64,000 nucleotides of DNA. It comes from an uncultured Sulfitobacter sp. (GTDB lineage: Bacteria; Pseudomonadota; Alphaproteobacteria; Rhodobacterales; Rhodobacteraceae). The stretch lies in the NCBI GenBank assembly GCA_947502265.1, contig CANMZB010000006.1:124001-188000 (forward strand), in the 5' to 3' direction. A program made the position numbers and the translations under genes. Below, piece after piece: positions 45,448 to 54,363 of the stretch (positions are counted from its first letter, which is position 1; every line of letters begins with the position of its first letter). The notes beneath the pieces were generated by a model. It was given only the letters and a program-made list of their open reading frames with translations, searched no databases and was not told the origin of the DNA.

Positions 45448-46347
45448 CTAGGAGGTCAGGGTTTCCTCTGCGGGTTCTGCGATGAGGAAGTTGAACACTT
45501 TTTTCAAGCGGTTCCATGTCGCCTTGTCGGGGGCCACAAGCAGATGACCGGACTGGCGGCTGGCCGAATACGCGCCGCCGCCAAGCATTTCAACATGCGC
45601 ACCGGCGCGCTGTGCGATTAGCGTGCCTGCGGCATGGTCCCACGGGTGTAGCGATGCCGTAAGCAGGAAATCAATGTGGCCCTGTGCTAGCAGGCGGTAT
45701 TCATGCGCCGAGCAGCGCAGGTTCGTTACCCGTTTAAACGATGGAAAGCTGGCGGCCAGTTGGTGCTGCATGTCCTTGGCAAACATGTGCAGCGGGATAT
45801 TGCCTGACAGCTCTTCGAGCGGTTTGCCCATCGCGACCCTAAGCGGGCGAGGGGCACCAAAGGGGCGCATGAGTTCTGCTGCGCCGTCTTCGTCTGCAAT
45901 TGCCCAATCATCGGCGACCGGATCATAGATCATGCCGAACACCGGCTTGCCATAGCGCGTTGCGCCGACGATCACGCCAAACAGCGCCAGCCCGTGCGCA
46001 AAGTTCCATGTGCCGTCCACCGGATCAATGTGAAAAGCCAGCTGCGCCTCTTCGATCCCGTCCAGCAGGCTGCGATTTGAGGAAGCGGCTTCTTCGCCGA
46101 TCACCAGCGCGTTCGGGAATGCGATTTGCAGGGCGCGCGCGATCATTGCTTCGGCCATTGTGTCTGCGTCTGTGACCAGATCGTCGGCGTGCGATTTGGT
46201 GCGGATGTCGCTGGAGGACAGCTGTCGGAAGCGCGGCATGATCTCGGCGCGCGCGGCGCGGCGCACAACGTTGATGATGCTTGCACGCTGTGCAGGGCTT
46301 AGCGCAGGGGCAAGCGAGGCGGGAAGATTGGATGGTGTGTCGGACAT
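45448..46347 (-). CDS. inositol monophosphatase family protein
   Basis: This 299-residue Mg-dependent phosphatase has the family motifs VIGEEAASS (metal-binding Glu), HIDPVDGTWNFAHGL (DPVDGT metal site) and HPWDHAAGTLIAQRAGA (WDxAA). Substrates in this family include inositol phosphates, histidinol phosphate and 3'-phosphoadenosine phosphates, which cannot be separated here. It has no close operon partner. Confidence 0.9.
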   Translation of the reverse strand: MSDTPSNLPASLAPALSPAQRASIINVVRRAARAEIMPRFRQLSSSDIRTKSHADDLVTDADTMAEAMIARALQIAFPNALVIGEEAASSNRSLLDGIEEAQLAFHIDPVDGTWNFAHGLALFGVIVGATRYGKPVFGMIYDPVADDWAIADEDGAAELMRPFGAPRPLRVAMGKPLEELSGNIPLHMFAKDMQHQLAASFPSFKRVTNLRCSAHEYRLLAQGHIDFLLTASLHPWDHAAGTLIAQRAGAHVEMLGGGAYSASRQSGHLLVAPDKATWNRLKKVFNFLIAEPAEETLTS

Positions 46348-46416
46348 GAAGGCTCTCCTTGTTGGGCAAGGGTTTGACGCTTCGCGCGGGGCGAGGCAAG
46401 AGGGATCGGCAGACAG

Positions 46417-48933
46417 TTATTCGCTTGCGCGAAGAACGGCGGCGGGGCGCGCATCAAGGGCGCGGCGGGCAAAACCCAGTCCCGCCAGCACGGTAGCGGC
46501 GATGCCGCCGAAAACAATCATAAGGGCCGAGGACCAGATCACGCTATAGCCGGTTTCCATCACTTGTGTGCTGACGGCCCACCCGCCAAGGATACCCGCC
46601 AGCAGCGCCACCGCACCTGCGGCAAATCCCAGCAGGGCGGCGCGCAGGATAAAGCTGGTGGCGATGGCACCGCGCGAAGCGCCCATCGTTTTGAGTATTG
46701 CAGCCTCGTAGGTGCGCGCATCCGCCCCCGCCGCCGCCGCGCCGATCAGAACCAGAAAACCGGTGAGAAGCGTTGCCGCCGCGCCGTATGATGTGGCCGC
46801 CGCCAGCCCGCCCAACACGCCCGCCACGCGGTCTATTGCATCCTTGACGCGGATCGCGGTGATGTTGGGGAAACTTTTCGCCAGATCGCGCAGGATCGCG
46901 GCTTCGGCCTCCGGTTCGGCATAGACGGTCGAGATGAAAGTATGCGGCGCGCCGGACAGGGCGGCGGGGTTCATCGTCAGGATGAAACCGATACCGGCGG
47001 TGGAGAAATCGACCTCCTGAAAGCTGGCAATCGTTCCGGTGATGTCGCGGCCCAGCACGTTGATCGTCAGGGTGTCGCCAAGATCGAGGCCCATTTCGGC
47101 GGCTTCCTCGGCGGCGAAACTGATGAGGGGCGGGCCGGTGTAATCGGCGTCCCACCAGCGGCCTGCGGTGATGGTGGCATCGGCACCGGCCTGCGCGGCG
47201 TAGGTGACGCCACGATCCCCCGTCAGAACCCAGTGATCGCCTGCGACCTCGCGGGCGGGTTTGTCGTTGATCCGGGTGATGACGCCGCGCAGCATCGGCG
47301 CGCTTTCGACCTTGCGCACAGCGGGGTCGTTATCAAGCCGTTCTGAATAGCCCGCCATCTGGTCGCGCTGGATGTCGATGAAGAAATACGACGGGGCCAC
47401 ATCGGGCAGGTTGTCCGAAATCGCGCGCCGCAGGTTGCCGTCGATCTGCCCTACTGCGGCCAGCACCGACAGGCCAAGGCCCAGCGAGAGAACAACAGCG
47501 CCCGCGCCTTCGCCGGTGCCACCGATGGCCGCCATTGCCCATCGCAGGCGCGGGCGTCCGCGCACGAGTTTGGCCATGCGCCGTGCGCTGATGCGGATCA
47601 GCCCCGCAGCGACGACAAGCAACGCCAGCGCGCCTGCGATGCCACCCAGCGTCCAGAGCGTGAGCCACCAACTGCCGTTGAACCAACCGGCGAGGCCCAC
47701 CAGCAGCGCCAGTGCCAGCCCCGTCGCGACGATGAAATACCACGCGGGCAGGCGCGCGGCTCCGTCCCACGCATCGCGAAACAGGGTTGCGGCGCGGACC
47801 TGTTCGGTGCGCGCCAGTGGCCATAGCGTGAAAATAAAGGCGGTCAGCAGCCCGTAGAGGGCGGCTTCGATCAGGGGGGCCGGGAAGATGCCAAAGGCGG
47901 CGGGAACCGGCAAGCGCGTCTCAAGCAGCGGCGCAAAGAGAAGCGGCGCGCTGCCTCCCAGCACCACGCCGATGGCAACGCCCAGAAGGGACAGAACGCC
48001 GATCTGGATAAAATACGTCTGGAAGATCGTCGCGCGATCAGCGCCGAGTGCGCGCAGGGTCGCGATGACTTCGGTCTTACGGGCCAGATAGCTGCGCACG
48101 GCAGCGGACACGCCAACACCGCCGACGGCAAGGCCCGAAAGCCCCACAAGGATCAGGAACGCGCTCATCCGTTCGACAAAGCGCGCCACACCCGGCGCGC
48201 CGTTGCGGGCATCACGCCAGCGCATGCCGCTGTCGGTGAAAAGCGCTTTGGCCTCGGTCTCCACATCGGTGATCACAGCCGCATCGGGCAGGTCGAGCCG
48301 GTATTTGCTGTTGAAAAGCGTACCCGCCGACAGAAGGCCGGAGGTGGCGAGGCTTTCACGGGTGACCATCGTGCGCGGGCCAAGGGCAAAACCGGCGGCG
48401 GCGCTGTCCGGTTCGCGGGTGATTTCCGCGCTCAGGCGGAAGTTCTGCGTGCCCAAAGCGAAGGTGTCTCCGGGTTGCAGGCCAAGGCGGTCGATGAGCG
48501 CGCGTTCCATCACCGCGCCCGGCAGGCCGTTTTGCACCGCAAGCGCATCGGCCAGCGGCATGTCGGGGGCAAGGGCGACTGTTCCGATCAGGGGATAGGC
48601 GCTATCGACGGCTTTCACCTGCGTCAGCGCGCGGTCTTCGCCTACCGTGGCCATCGAGCGGAACTCGGCTACCCCGGACACCGCATCGGCTTGGGCGTCC
48701 ATCCACGCGCGTTCTTCTTGTGTGGCAAAGCGGTAGGTCAACTCAAGCTCGGCATCGCCGCCCAGAAGGGCCGCGCCTTCGCGGGCCAGCCCCGCCTCGA
48801 TCCCCGCGCGTACAGAGCCGACGGCGGCAATGGCTGCAACGCCAAGCGCAAGGCAGGCGAGGAACAGCCGGAAGCCGCGCAGGCCTCCGCGCAGCTCGCG
48901 GCGGGCGAATTTGACAGCGAGGCGCAGGCTCAT
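46417..48933 (-). CDS. FtsX-like ABC transporter permease (YbbP family)
   Basis: This 838-residue membrane protein has an N-terminal helix, a large extracytoplasmic domain (about residues 45-250), FtsX-type helix groups near 260-420 and 720-830, and helices in between; this duplicated layout is typical of YbbP. With the adjacent LolD/YbbA-type ATPase it forms an ABC complex thought to act on the cell envelope or on hydrophobic compounds. The ATG overlaps the ATPase stop by 4 bp, and tesA lies divergent beyond it, matching the tesA/ybbA/ybbP arrangement of E. coli. Confidence 0.92.
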   Translation of the reverse strand: MSLRLAVKFARRELRGGLRGFRLFLACLALGVAAIAAVGSVRAGIEAGLAREGAALLGGDAELELTYRFATQEERAWMDAQADAVSGVAEFRSMATVGEDRALTQVKAVDSAYPLIGTVALAPDMPLADALAVQNGLPGAVMERALIDRLGLQPGDTFALGTQNFRLSAEITREPDSAAAGFALGPRTMVTRESLATSGLLSAGTLFNSKYRLDLPDAAVITDVETEAKALFTDSGMRWRDARNGAPGVARFVERMSAFLILVGLSGLAVGGVGVSAAVRSYLARKTEVIATLRALGADRATIFQTYFIQIGVLSLLGVAIGVVLGGSAPLLFAPLLETRLPVPAAFGIFPAPLIEAALYGLLTAFIFTLWPLARTEQVRAATLFRDAWDGAARLPAWYFIVATGLALALLVGLAGWFNGSWWLTLWTLGGIAGALALLVVAAGLIRISARRMAKLVRGRPRLRWAMAAIGGTGEGAGAVVLSLGLGLSVLAAVGQIDGNLRRAISDNLPDVAPSYFFIDIQRDQMAGYSERLDNDPAVRKVESAPMLRGVITRINDKPAREVAGDHWVLTGDRGVTYAAQAGADATITAGRWWDADYTGPPLISFAAEEAAEMGLDLGDTLTINVLGRDITGTIASFQEVDFSTAGIGFILTMNPAALSGAPHTFISTVYAEPEAEAAILRDLAKSFPNITAIRVKDAIDRVAGVLGGLAAATSYGAAATLLTGFLVLIGAAAAGADARTYEAAILKTMGASRGAIATSFILRAALLGFAAGAVALLAGILGGWAVSTQVMETGYSVIWSSALMIVFGGIAATVLAGLGFARRALDARPAAVLRASE

Positions 48934-49598
48934 ACGATGCGCCCGTCGCGCAAGGAAATGATGCGGTCGCAGCGTTTGGCCAGCGCATCGGCGTGGGTCA
49001 CAAGCACAAGGGTGGCCCCGTGCCGGTCGCGCAGATCAAACAGCAGATCCATGATCGCGTCGCCATTGATGGTATCAAGGTTGCCTGTCGGCTCGTCCGC
49101 CAGCAGGATGGCGGGGCGCGGTGCGGTGGCGCGCGCGAGGGCCACGCGCTGTTGCTCTCCGCCCGAAAGCTGTGCGGGATAGTGATCGGCGCGTGTGCCA
49201 AGGCCCACGGTATGCAGCGAATCGCGCGCGCGCGCAAAGGCGTCTTGATGGCCTGCAAGTTCCAGCGGAGTTGCCACATTTTCCAGCGCGGTCATTGTCG
49301 GAATCAGGTGAAACGACTGAAACACAATCCCCATCCGGTCGCGCCGGAAGCGGGCCAGCGCGTCTTCGTTCATTGCCGTCAGATCGTGGCCCATGGCGCG
49401 CACCGTGCCGCCGGTGGCCTGTTCCAGCCCGCCCATCACCATCAGCAGCGATGATTTCCCCGACCCCGACGGCCCGATCAGGCCGACGCTTTCGCCTGCC
49501 GTCACGTCGAAGGTGATATCCTGGAGGATATCGACCGGCCCTGCATTGCCATTCAGGCGCAACGCTGCATCTTTGAGGGAGAATATTGGATCGCTCAT
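48930..49598 (-). CDS. ABC transporter ATP-binding protein (YbbA/LolD-like)
   Basis: This 222-residue ATPase shows Walker A GLIGPSGSGKSSLLMVMGGL, the Q-loop VFQSFHLIPTMTALEN, signature LSGGEQQRVALARA and Walker B AILLADEPTGNLD. It drives the adjacent FtsX-type permease, with which it overlaps by 4 bp. MacB/LolD-class ATPases power mechanotransmission rather than simple transport. Divergent from tesA. Confidence 0.95.
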   Translation of the reverse strand: MSDPIFSLKDAALRLNGNAGPVDILQDITFDVTAGESVGLIGPSGSGKSSLLMVMGGLEQATGGTVRAMGHDLTAMNEDALARFRRDRMGIVFQSFHLIPTMTALENVATPLELAGHQDAFARARDSLHTVGLGTRADHYPAQLSGGEQQRVALARATAPRPAILLADEPTGNLDTINGDAIMDLLFDLRDRHGATLVLVTHADALAKRCDRIISLRDGRIV

Positions 49599-49651
49599 CG
49601 GGCAGGCCTCTGTCTGGGGTGCTCCCTGTGGGATATGGAGGAAAAGACACG

Positions 49652-50296
49652 ATGCGCAAGGCTTTGGGATTAATTGTTGCTCTGCTCACGGCGGGGCCGG
49701 TGTCTGCCGAGACGGTGATTGCGGCGCTGGGCGATAGTTTGACCCAAGGGTACGGATTGCCTGCGCAAGACGGTTTCGTGCCGCAGTTGCAGCGTTGGCT
49801 GGACGCCGAAGGGGCGCAGGTGCGGCTGATCAATGCGGGTGTGTCGGGCGATACCACCGCAGGCGGGCTTGCGCGGGTGGGGTGGACCCTGACGCCGGAG
49901 GTGGACGGGATGATCGTGGCGCTGGGCGGAAACGACCTTTTGCGCGGCCTTGATCCGGTGCAGGCGCGCGCCAATCTGGACGGGATCGTCAGGGCGGCGC
50001 AGGCGCAAAAAGTCGAGGTTTTGTTGGTTGGAATGCAGGCGCCGGGTAATTTTGGCGCCGATTATAAAACGCAATTCGATGCCATCTATCCCGAGCTGGC
50101 CGCCACCTATGGCACCGGCTATTTCGAGAGCTTTTTTGCGGGGCTGACGGGGGGCGACAGCGCGCCCGATCCGGGGCTTTTGCGCGACTGGTTTCAACCC
50201 GACGGCATCCACCCGAACGCCGCAGGCGTGGCGCGGATTGTCGATGCAATCGGGCCTGCGGTTCTGGCGTTGGTGCAGGCGGCGGCAGCACGATAA
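49652..50296 (+). CDS. tesA: GDSL-type arylesterase / acyl-thioesterase I
   Basis: This 214-residue exported protein has a signal peptide (LGLIVALLTAGPVSA-ETV). The SGNH hydrolase blocks are ALGDSLTQGYGLPAQDG (nucleophile Ser), NAGVSGDTTAGG (Gly), VALGGNDLLRG (Asn) and FQPDGIHPNAAG (Asp-His). TesA is a periplasmic esterase with thioesterase and lysophospholipase activity. GGAGG precedes the ATG at 49652; the longer open frame to 49586 overlaps the divergent ATPase gene. Confidence 0.93.
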   Translation: MRKALGLIVALLTAGPVSAETVIAALGDSLTQGYGLPAQDGFVPQLQRWLDAEGAQVRLINAGVSGDTTAGGLARVGWTLTPEVDGMIVALGGNDLLRGLDPVQARANLDGIVRAAQAQKVEVLLVGMQAPGNFGADYKTQFDAIYPELAATYGTGYFESFFAGLTGGDSAPDPGLLRDWFQPDGIHPNAAGVARIVDAIGPAVLALVQAAAAR

Positions 50297-50372
50297 AACG
50301 GACTGCCTGTGTGGCGCACGATGCGGCGCGACAGGTCCGGGGGCGTGCAAAAAACTTTTGCAGTTGAGAAAT

Positions 50373-50388
50373 TTTACCAGTTGATAAA
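50373..50388. promoter_or_regulatory. candidate TetR (RutR-like) operator before preT
   Basis: TTTACCA-GT-TGATAAA is a 16-bp near-palindrome, one mismatch from the perfect copy at 54299-54314. It lies 58 nt upstream of the preT start. The form resembles the known E. coli RutR consensus TTGACCA-NN-TGGTCAA. Confidence 0.6.
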
Positions 50389-50446
50389 AAAATGGACCTG
50401 TGCCAGCGTTTCCCTATCAGGGACGTATCGGGCAGAGGATCCAAGC

Positions 50447-51769
50447 ATGGCAGACAAGATTTACGAGGCAGGCGTTCAGGCCGGACGGCTGAATTGCGAC
50501 GCCTATGACGCGCATTTCTCGGATTTGCATCCGGCGCTTGACCGGCACGAGGCGCTTGTTGCGGCGGACCGCTGCTATTTTTGCCACGACGCGCCGTGCA
50601 TCACGGCCTGCCCGACAGAGATCGACATTCCGCTGTTCATCCGCCAGATCGCAACCGGTACGCCCGACGCGGCGGCCAAAACGATCCTGACGCAGAACAT
50701 CATGGGCGGCATGTGCGCCCGCGTTTGCCCCACCGAACAGTTGTGTGAAGAGGCATGTGTGCGCGAACTGGCCGAGGGAAAGCCGGTGCTGATCGGGCAA
50801 TTGCAGCGCTTTGCGACGGATCATTTGCAAGAACAGGGCATCCACCCGTTCGAACGTGCGCCGGAGACCGGCAAGCATGTCGCCGTTGTGGGGGCCGGCC
50901 CTGCGGGGCTGAGTGCCGCGCACCGGCTCGCGATGTTGGGCCATGCCGTCACGGTTTATGATGCGCGCGCCAAGCCGGGGGGCCTGAATGAATACGGGAT
51001 CGCAGCGTATAAAACGCCGCACGGATTTGCGCAGGGCGAGGTTGATTGGCTGCTCAAGATCGGCGGCATCACGATCAGGAACGAAACGGTGCTGGGCCGC
51101 GATGTCACGCTGGACGAACTGAACGGGGACCATGATGCGGTTTTCCTTGGCATGGGGCTGGGTGGTGTGAACGCATTGGACGTAAGTGGCGCGGACAAGG
51201 AGGGTGTTTTGGATGCCGTCGATTTCATCGCCGACCTGCGTCAGGCGGGGAATATGGCCGACATTCCGGTGGGCCGGGATGTTGTGGTGATCGGCGGCGG
51301 GATGACGGCGGTGGATGCCGCCGTGCAAGCCAAGCTGTTGGGTGCTTTGAATGTCACGCTGGTGTATCGTCGTGGCCGCGACCGGATGAACGCCAGTGTT
51401 TTTGAACAGGATCTGGCGGCGTCCAAGGGCGTGCGGATTGTGACCCATGCGGTGCCAAAAGCGGTGCATGGCAATGGCGCGGTGCGCGAGATCGAATTTG
51501 AGTATGTCGATGCAGATATGAAGCCGACAGGCGCGACTTTGCGCCTTGCCGCGGATCAGGTGTTCAAGGCCATCGGCCAGACGCTTGAGGGGGATAACCT
51601 GCCTGCGCTGGAGGGGCGCAAAATCAAGGTGGACGGCACCGGGCGCACGTCTGTGGAGGGCATCTGGGCTGGTGGCGATTGTGCAAGCGGGGGTGATGAT
51701 CTGACGGTAACGGCGGTGGCCGAGGGGCGCGACGCCGCGATGGATATTCATGCGGCATTGGCGGGGTGA
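50447..51769 (+). CDS. preT: dihydropyrimidine dehydrogenase subunit PreT
   Basis: This 440-residue iron-sulfur flavoprotein takes electrons from NAD(P)H for reduction of uracil and thymine by PreA. The N-terminal Fer4_20 domain has cysteines in CYFCHDAPCITACPTEID and CARVCPTEQLCEEACV. Then come FAD-binding VAVVGAGPAGLSAAHRLAML near residue 146 and NAD-binding VVVIGGGMTAVDAAVQAKLL near 280. IWAGGDCASGGDDLTVTAVA closes the FAD site. A TetR operator lies upstream. preA is separated from it by a DUF1428 gene. Confidence 0.92.
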   Translation: MADKIYEAGVQAGRLNCDAYDAHFSDLHPALDRHEALVAADRCYFCHDAPCITACPTEIDIPLFIRQIATGTPDAAAKTILTQNIMGGMCARVCPTEQLCEEACVRELAEGKPVLIGQLQRFATDHLQEQGIHPFERAPETGKHVAVVGAGPAGLSAAHRLAMLGHAVTVYDARAKPGGLNEYGIAAYKTPHGFAQGEVDWLLKIGGITIRNETVLGRDVTLDELNGDHDAVFLGMGLGGVNALDVSGADKEGVLDAVDFIADLRQAGNMADIPVGRDVVVIGGGMTAVDAAVQAKLLGALNVTLVYRRGRDRMNASVFEQDLAASKGVRIVTHAVPKAVHGNGAVREIEFEYVDADMKPTGATLRLAADQVFKAIGQTLEGDNLPALEGRKIKVDGTGRTSVEGIWAGGDCASGGDDLTVTAVAEGRDAAMDIHAALAG

Positions 51770-51834
51770 AACCCCGCGCCGGGGCGCGATGCGGCGAAAT
51801 GTGATACGCTGGCGTAAACAGGGAGGACCGGACC

Positions 51835-52182
51835 ATGTATGTTATGAGCTTTGTTGCGGCAGTGCCGACAGCGCGAAAAGACGATTATCTGGCGCATTGT
51901 GTCAAGGCGGCGGAGATTTTCAAATCCCACGGGGCGACGCGTGTTGTAGAGCTTTGGGGCGATTTTGTGCCCGAGGGGCAGGTTACCTCTTATGGCCGCG
52001 CGGTGCGGGCGCAGGAGGACGAGACGATTGTCACGGGCTGGCAGGAATGGCCCGACAAGGCGACCTGCGACGCCAATATGGAAAAAGCAATGAGCGATCC
52101 GCGCTTTCAGGCGATGGGCGATATGCCCTTTGACGGGAAACGCATGATTTACGCAGGGTTTGACGCCCTCGTTGACGATTAG
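51835..52182 (+). CDS. DUF1428 family protein
   Basis: This 115-residue dimeric alpha-beta barrel-like protein of the YbaA/DUF1428 family begins MYVMSFVAAVPTARKDDYLA and contains ELWGDFVPEGQVTSYGRAV and MPFDGKRMIYAGF. Family function is unknown to me. Its place inside the preT-preA unit (65 nt after preT, 12 nt before preA) suggests co-expression with pyrimidine reduction, but a link is inference. The ribosome binding site GGGAGGA is strong. Confidence 0.85.
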   Translation: MYVMSFVAAVPTARKDDYLAHCVKAAEIFKSHGATRVVELWGDFVPEGQVTSYGRAVRAQEDETIVTGWQEWPDKATCDANMEKAMSDPRFQAMGDMPFDGKRMIYAGFDALVDD

Positions 52183-52194
52183 GAGCATCACGAT

Positions 52195-53499
52195 ATGGCT
52201 GATCTGACGACTGATTTTCTGGGCATCAAAAGCCCCAATCCCTTTTGGCTGGCTTCTGCGCCGCCCACGGACAAGGAATACAACGTCCGCCGCGCATTCG
52301 AGGCGGGGTGGGGCGGTGTTGTGTGGAAAACGCTCGGCTCCGAGGGGCCGCCTGTCGTTAACGTTAACGGGCCCCGCTATGGCGTGATCCACGGGGCGGA
52401 CCGGCGTGTTCTGGGCCTTAACAACATCGAGCTGATTACCGACCGTGATCTGCAAACCAATCTGGACGAGATCACACGGGTAAAGGCGGATTATCCGGAC
52501 CGTGCGTTGATCGTGTCGATCATGGTGCCATGCGAGGAAGAGGCGTGGAAGGCGATCCTGCCTAAAGTCGAAGCGACCGGCGCGGACGGGATCGAGCTGA
52601 ACTTTGGCTGCCCGCACGGGATGTCCGAGCGCGGCATGGGCGCGGCCGTGGGGCAGGTGCCGGAATACATCGAAATGGTCACGCGCTGGTGCAAGCAGTA
52701 TTACTCTAAGCCGGTGATTGTGAAACTGACACCCAATATCACGGATGTGCGCCAGCCCGCAGCAGCAGCGCGGCGCGGCGGGGCGGATGCGGTGAGCCTG
52801 ATCAACACGATCAACTCTATTGTGTCGGTCGATCTGGACGCGATGAGCCCGCATCCTTCGGTTGACGGCAAGGGTACACATGGCGGGTATTGCGGCCCTG
52901 CGGTCAAACCCATCGCCTTGTCGATGGTATCGGAGATCGCGCGCGCGCCCGAAACGGCGGGAATGCCGATTTCGGGCATCGGCGGGGTGACCACATGGCG
53001 CGATGCGGCTGAATACATCACGCTGGGCTGTGGCAATGTGCAGGTCTGCACGGCGGCGATGACCTATGGCTTCAAAGTGGTGCAGGAGATGATTTCGGGG
53101 CTGAGCGAATGGATGGACGAAAAGGGCCACACCTCGATTCAGGATTTCATGGGCGCGGCGGTGCCGAACACGACCGACTGGCAGTATCTGAACCTGAATT
53201 ACATCTCGAAGGCGTCGATCAATCAGGATGATTGCATCAGCTGCGGCCGTTGTTATGCGGCCTGCGAGGACACATCGCATCAGGCCATCGCCATGTCGGA
53301 CGACCGCACCTTCACCGTGATCGACGAGGAATGCGTGGCGTGCAACCTGTGTGTCGAAGTCTGCCCTGTCGAGAACTGCATCACGATGGTGCAGATGGCG
53401 CCGGGTACGACCGATCCGCGCACCGGCAAGGTTGTCGAGAACACATACGCCAACTGGACGATGCATCCCAACAATCCCTCGGCCACGGCGGCAGAGTGA
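52195..53499 (+). CDS. preA: NAD-dependent dihydropyrimidine dehydrogenase subunit PreA
   Basis: This 434-residue enzyme reduces uracil or thymine. Residues ~1-310 form a dihydroorotate-dehydrogenase-like FMN barrel (ELNFGCPHGMSERGMGAAVG, KPVIVKLTPNITD, GISGIGGVTTWRDAAEYI-type phosphate loop). A C-terminal ferredoxin domain has two 4Fe-4S motifs, CISCGRCYAACEDTSHQ and CVACNLCVEVCPVENC. It works with PreT. It is convergent with the TetR gene. Confidence 0.95.
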   Translation: MADLTTDFLGIKSPNPFWLASAPPTDKEYNVRRAFEAGWGGVVWKTLGSEGPPVVNVNGPRYGVIHGADRRVLGLNNIELITDRDLQTNLDEITRVKADYPDRALIVSIMVPCEEEAWKAILPKVEATGADGIELNFGCPHGMSERGMGAAVGQVPEYIEMVTRWCKQYYSKPVIVKLTPNITDVRQPAAAARRGGADAVSLINTINSIVSVDLDAMSPHPSVDGKGTHGGYCGPAVKPIALSMVSEIARAPETAGMPISGIGGVTTWRDAAEYITLGCGNVQVCTAAMTYGFKVVQEMISGLSEWMDEKGHTSIQDFMGAAVPNTTDWQYLNLNYISKASINQDDCISCGRCYAACEDTSHQAIAMSDDRTFTVIDEECVACNLCVEVCPVENCITMVQMAPGTTDPRTGKVVENTYANWTMHPNNPSATAAE

Positions 53500-53533
53500 T
53501 CAGCCGTGCGCCCCTGACAGGCGCGTGAGGAGG

Positions 53534-53561
53534 GCACCGCCGGGGGTTAATCCGGCGGTGC
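53534..53561. terminator. hairpin at the preA/TetR convergent ends
   Basis: A perfect 10-bp stem, GCACCGCCGG at 53534-53543 and CCGGCGGTGC at 53552-53561, with an 8-nt loop that contains the TetR stop codon. No T run follows, so it is a candidate only. Confidence 0.5.
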
Positions 53562-54194
53562 AGCCACGCCCGATGGATCGGGCGGCGTCAAAAGCTGGCG
53601 GTACATCTGTTCAAGGTGGCGCATTGCGCGCGGCTGGATGTTTTTGGCGTCCAGCAGCACGCCGATCTGTGCCTCGAAATCCGCGTAATGCTGTGTGTTG
53701 GACCAGATCGAGAAAAGCAGATGTGCGGGATCGACGGGGGCCAGCCTGCCTTCATCAATCCACGTCTGGATCACGGCGCATTTTTGGTCGAACAGCGGTT
53801 TGAGATCACTTTGGAGGCGCGGCTTCATCTGCGGCGCGCCCTGAATGATTTCTCCGGCGAAAAGTTTGCTTTCGCGCGGCATCTCGATCGACATGTCCAG
53901 CTTGCGCCGGACATAACCCAAAAGCTCTTCGACCGGATCGCCGGTTGAATCCAGTTCGACCAGCGGATCAAGCCACGTTTCCATCAGCTGGCTCAGCACG
54001 GTAACGTAGATTTCTGTTTTACCTTCAAAGTAGTAAAGCAGATTGGGTTTGCTCAGCCCGGCATTTGCGGCGATTGCATCAAGCGTCGCACCGCCAAAAC
54101 CGTCGCGCGAGAATATTTCAAGCGCGGCGTTCAGTATCAGGCGGCGGTTGCGCATCTGGATGCGGCTGGTTTTCTTGGGCTTGATTTGTGACAC
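53547..54194 (-). CDS. TetR family regulator, RutR-like
   Basis: This 215-residue regulator has a TetR helix-turn-helix (RNRRLILNAALEIFSRDGFG, then ATLDAIAANAGLSKPNLLYY) and a C-terminal ligand-binding region beginning near residue 75, with IEMPRESKLFAGEIIQGAPQ as in RutR. RutR is known to sense uracil and thymine. The GTG at 54194 is chosen because GGAGG lies 5 nt upstream; a TTG at 54221 also keeps the frame open. It is divergent from the amidohydrolase gene. Palindromes at 54299-54314 and 50373-50388 are its likely operators. Confidence 0.88.
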   Translation of the reverse strand: MSQIKPKKTSRIQMRNRRLILNAALEIFSRDGFGGATLDAIAANAGLSKPNLLYYFEGKTEIYVTVLSQLMETWLDPLVELDSTGDPVEELLGYVRRKLDMSIEMPRESKLFAGEIIQGAPQMKPRLQSDLKPLFDQKCAVIQTWIDEGRLAPVDPAHLLFSIWSNTQHYADFEAQIGVLLDAKNIQPRAMRHLEQMYRQLLTPPDPSGVAAPPD

Positions 54195-54298
54195 GCGGCC
54201 TCCAAAATGTCTGCCTTGCAATTAGGCATCTGAGAAACCGGGATGTGTATCTTTTCCAAGCAGTTCTTGACAGATACCCGGTGAGCCGCAATCGTGAC

Positions 54299-54314
54299 TT
54301 TACCAAATGGTAAA
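54299..54314. promoter_or_regulatory. candidate TetR (RutR-like) operator before the amidohydrolase gene
   Basis: TTTACCA-AA-TGGTAAA is a perfect 16-bp palindrome 49 nt upstream of the amidohydrolase start and 104 nt upstream of the TetR start. A TTGACA hexamer at 54267-54272 may be the -35 of the rightward promoter; binding at the palindrome would block it. Confidence 0.7.
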
Positions 54315-54363
54315 AATTTGATCGCATAAGCGCAAGATCATTCTAATGCAAAGGACCCAGCCG

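Noticed and set aside
51748-53466. 572-codon minus-strand frame opposite the DUF1428 and preA genes
   Set aside because: Composition is histidine/arginine-rich, as expected for antisense of GC-rich coding DNA; no motif.
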